A stretch of 64,000 nucleotides of DNA, taken from NCBI RefSeq assembly GCF_002245215.1, contig NZ_NPMR01000002.1:1-64000 (forward strand), given 5' to 3'. The position numbers and the translations under genes are program-made. How positions within the stretch are numbered: the first letter of the stretch is position 1; the number at the start of each line of letters is the position of its first letter. This stretch comes from Microbacterium sp. Yaish 1 (GTDB lineage: Bacteria > Actinomycetota > Actinomycetes > Actinomycetales > Microbacteriaceae). The notes beneath the pieces were generated by a model that was not told where the DNA came from, did not search any database, and was given only the letters and a program-made list of their open reading frames with translations. Positions 62,370 to 64,000 of the stretch are shown in pieces.

Positions 62370-63361
62370 GCACCTTCCCCGAGCGGCGCCTGCGCCGCAC
62401 GCGCCGCACCCCCGCGATGCGCCGTCTGTCGACCGAGCACCACCTCGTCGCCGCGCAGCTCGTGCTGCCGGTGTTCGTCAAGGAGGGCATCGACGAGGCC
62501 CTCCCGATCGCCAGCATGCCGGGGGTCATGCAGCATCCGATCGAGGCCATCGCGAGCGTCGTGACGGATGCCGCGGACGCGGGCGTCGGCGGCATCATGC
62601 TGTTCGGCGTGCCCGCTGTCCGCGACGCCGAGGGCTCGGGGGCGGTCGCCGAGGACGGCATCCTCAACCGCGCGATCCGCGTGGCGCGCGACGCGGCCCA
62701 GGGACGCATCACGGTGCAGGCCGACCTGTGCCTCGACGAGTTCACCGACCATGGGCACTGCGGCCTGCTCGCCGCCGACGGATCGGTCGACAACGACGCG
62801 ACCCTCGAGGTCTACGCCCGGATGGCGCTCGCGCAGGCCCGGGCCGGCGCCGAGGTGCTGGGACTGTCGGGGATGATGGACGGACAGGTGGCCGTCATCC
62901 GAGCCGCTCTCGACGAGGCCGGTCACAGCGACGTCGCGCTGCTGGCGTACTCCGCCAAGTACGCCTCGGCCTACTACGGGCCTTTCCGCGACGCGGTCGA
63001 GTCGACCCTGCAGGGCGACCGACGCACCTACCAGCTCGACCCCGCCAACGGGCGCGAGGGGCTGGCCGAGGCGATGCAGGACATCGCCGAGGGTGCTGAC
63101 TACGTGATGGTCAAGCCCGCCGGGCCGTACCTCGATGTGCTCGCGCGCGTCGCGGACGCCGCCACGGTGCCGGTCTGGGCGTACCAGGTGTCGGGGGAGT
63201 ACGCGATGATCGAGCTCGCCGCCCGTGCCGGTGCGATCGACCGCGAGCGCACGATCGCCGAGTCGCTCGTGGGCATCCGGCGCGCCGGCGCCGACGTCAT
63301 CCTCACCTATTGGGCCCGCGAGGTGGCCGATTGGATCCGTGCCGGAAAGGACTTCGCATGA
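62366..63361 (+). CDS. hemB: Porphobilinogen synthase (delta-aminolevulinate dehydratase)
   Basis: A 331-residue barrel enzyme that condenses two 5-aminolevulinates. Schiff-base lysines are in [18 protein letters not shown] and [13 protein letters not shown]. The metal-site region reads [15 protein letters not shown] (C122, D124, C132). It has two of the three cysteines of the zinc type, with an aspartate in the middle position as in magnesium types; this intermediate form is seen in actinobacteria. A basic N-terminus ([15 protein letters not shown]) is usual. The ATG overlaps the hemD stop and the stop overlaps the hemL start, both by ATGA. Confidence 0.95.
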   Translation: MSTFPERRLRRTRRTPAMRRLSTEHHLVAAQLVLPVFVKEGIDEALPIASMPGVMQHPIEAIASVVTDAADAGVGGIMLFGVPAVRDAEGSGAVAEDGILNRAIRVARDAAQGRITVQADLCLDEFTDHGHCGLLAADGSVDNDATLEVYARMALAQARAGAEVLGLSGMMDGQVAVIRAALDEAGHSDVALLAYSAKYASAYYGPFRDAVESTLQGDRRTYQLDPANGREGLAEAMQDIAEGADYVMVKPAGPYLDVLARVADAATVPVWAYQVSGEYAMIELAARAGAIDRERTIAESLVGIRRAGADVILTYWAREVADWIRAGKDFA

Positions 63362-64000
63362 CCCGTAACGACGATCTGTTCGACCGCGCCCGGGCGGTCA
63401 TCCCCGGCGGCGTCAATTCGCCGGTCCGCGCGTTCGGCTCGGTCGGCGGCACGCCGCGCTTCTACGTGTCGGCGACCGGCCCCTACGTCACCGACGCGGA
63501 GGGGCGCGACTACGTCGACCTCGTCGCGAGCTGGGGTCCGGCGCTGGTCGGTCACGCGCATCCCGAGGTCATCGACGCCGTCGTCGACGCCGCTCGCCGG
63601 GGCCTGTCGTTCGGCGCGTCGACGCCCGCCGAGACCGAGCTGGCGGAGGAGATCCGCCGCCGGGTGCCGATCGCGGAGAAGATCCGTCTCGTCTCGACGG
63701 GCACGGAGGCGACGATGACCGCCATCCGGCTCGCACGCGGAGCGACCGGTCGCGACCTGCTCGTGAAGTTCTCCGGCCACTACCACGGCCACTCGGACGG
63801 CCTGCTCGCTCAGGCCGGCTCGGGGCTCGCGACCCTCGCGCTGCCGGGATCCGCGGGCGTCCCCGCCCCGATCGCGGCGCAGACCCTCGTGGTGCCCTAC
63901 AACGACCGGGTCGCCCTCGAGGCCGTCTTCGCCGAGCACGGCCCGAACATCGCCGCGGTGATCACCGAGGCCGCCGGCGCGAACATGGGCGTCGTCCCGC
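63358..64000 (+). CDS. hemL: Glutamate-1-semialdehyde 2,1-aminomutase, 5' part (cut by window end)
   Basis: The first 214 codons of a PLP enzyme that converts glutamate-1-semialdehyde to 5-aminolevulinate. Visible: [60 protein letters not shown] (the cofactor-phosphate loop), [14 protein letters not shown] and [16 protein letters not shown]. The PLP lysine lies beyond the window. The ATG at 63358 overlaps the hemB stop by ATGA, so it continues the haem operon. Confidence 0.95.
   Translation, partial: MTRNDDLFDRARAVIPGGVNSPVRAFGSVGGTPRFYVSATGPYVTDAEGRDYVDLVASWGPALVGHAHPEVIDAVVDAARRGLSFGASTPAETELAEEIRRRVPIAEKIRLVSTGTEATMTAIRLARGATGRDLLVKFSGHYHGHSDGLLAQAGSGLATLALPGSAGVPAPIAAQTLVVPYNDRVALEAVFAEHGPNIAAVITEAAGANMGVVP

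Overview
The window is very high G+C, densely coded actinobacterial chromosome. The gene content (a coproporphyrin-dependent haem cluster, Pmt, a MoxR/DUF58/FHA/PP2C/kinase locus, many GTG starts and leaderless-looking promoters) points to Microbacteriaceae, probably Microbacterium or a close relative. That assignment is inference from protein style, not a database match. No gap between genes exceeds about 200 bp. No tRNA, CRISPR array, transposase or prophage gene was seen.

Layout. 1-120: 3' end of a 5S rRNA and its terminator. 178-10348: accessory metabolism, namely a GntR regulator with ACC deaminase (acdS), an RsmC/RlmG-type methyltransferase, a DoxX-like protein, a CitA/CitB-type two-component system divergent from a CitMHS citrate transporter, a Gfo/Idh/MocA oxidoreductase, an M20 peptidase and an unknown protein. 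10441-16565: a LacI-regulated pentose/monosaccharide operon (araD, chvE-like binding protein, mmsA, mmsB) closed by a strong terminator. 16602-21517: a quinone oxidoreductase and the helicase HrpA. 21549-39065: a ten-gene minus-strand phospho-signalling and envelope locus. In transcription order it encodes an FHA protein, a Ser/Thr kinase, a 1976-residue Ig-like membrane-anchored protein, MoxR, DUF58, an inactive-looking transglutaminase-like protein, a membrane FHA protein, PP2C, a pseudokinase and an FHA/winged-helix protein. 39086-41528: divergent pmt and rsmI. 41548-51268: a galactan operon (GH42, ABC importer, GH53) divergent from its LacI regulator. 51328-53837: metG and tatD. 53842-64000: haem biosynthesis, with hemA plus a LacI gene on the minus strand and hemE-hemY-hemQ-hemH-hemC-hemD-hemB-hemL on the plus strand; hemL is cut by the window end.

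How it fits together. ACC deaminase, pentose uptake, galactan degradation and citrate uptake suggest a plant-associated or plant-debris-degrading heterotroph. The haem cluster encodes the route from glutamate-1-semialdehyde to haem by the coproporphyrin branch (HemY/CgoX, HemH/CpfC, HemQ/ChdC), mostly with 1-4 bp stop/start overlaps.

The most system-like region is 21549-39065. An active tail-anchored kinase, a pseudokinase carrying about seven D-rich T-V-L motifs, three FHA proteins (two with the same motif just before the FHA domain), a phosphatase, a MoxR/DUF58 chaperone pair and a giant extracytoplasmic Ig-like protein look like one phosphothreonine-controlled envelope machine. Other notable points are LacI operators with shared TGTGA/TCACA arms in two separate sugar regulons, araD with codon use unlike its operon, and inverted 18-bp repeats flanking the GH53 gene.
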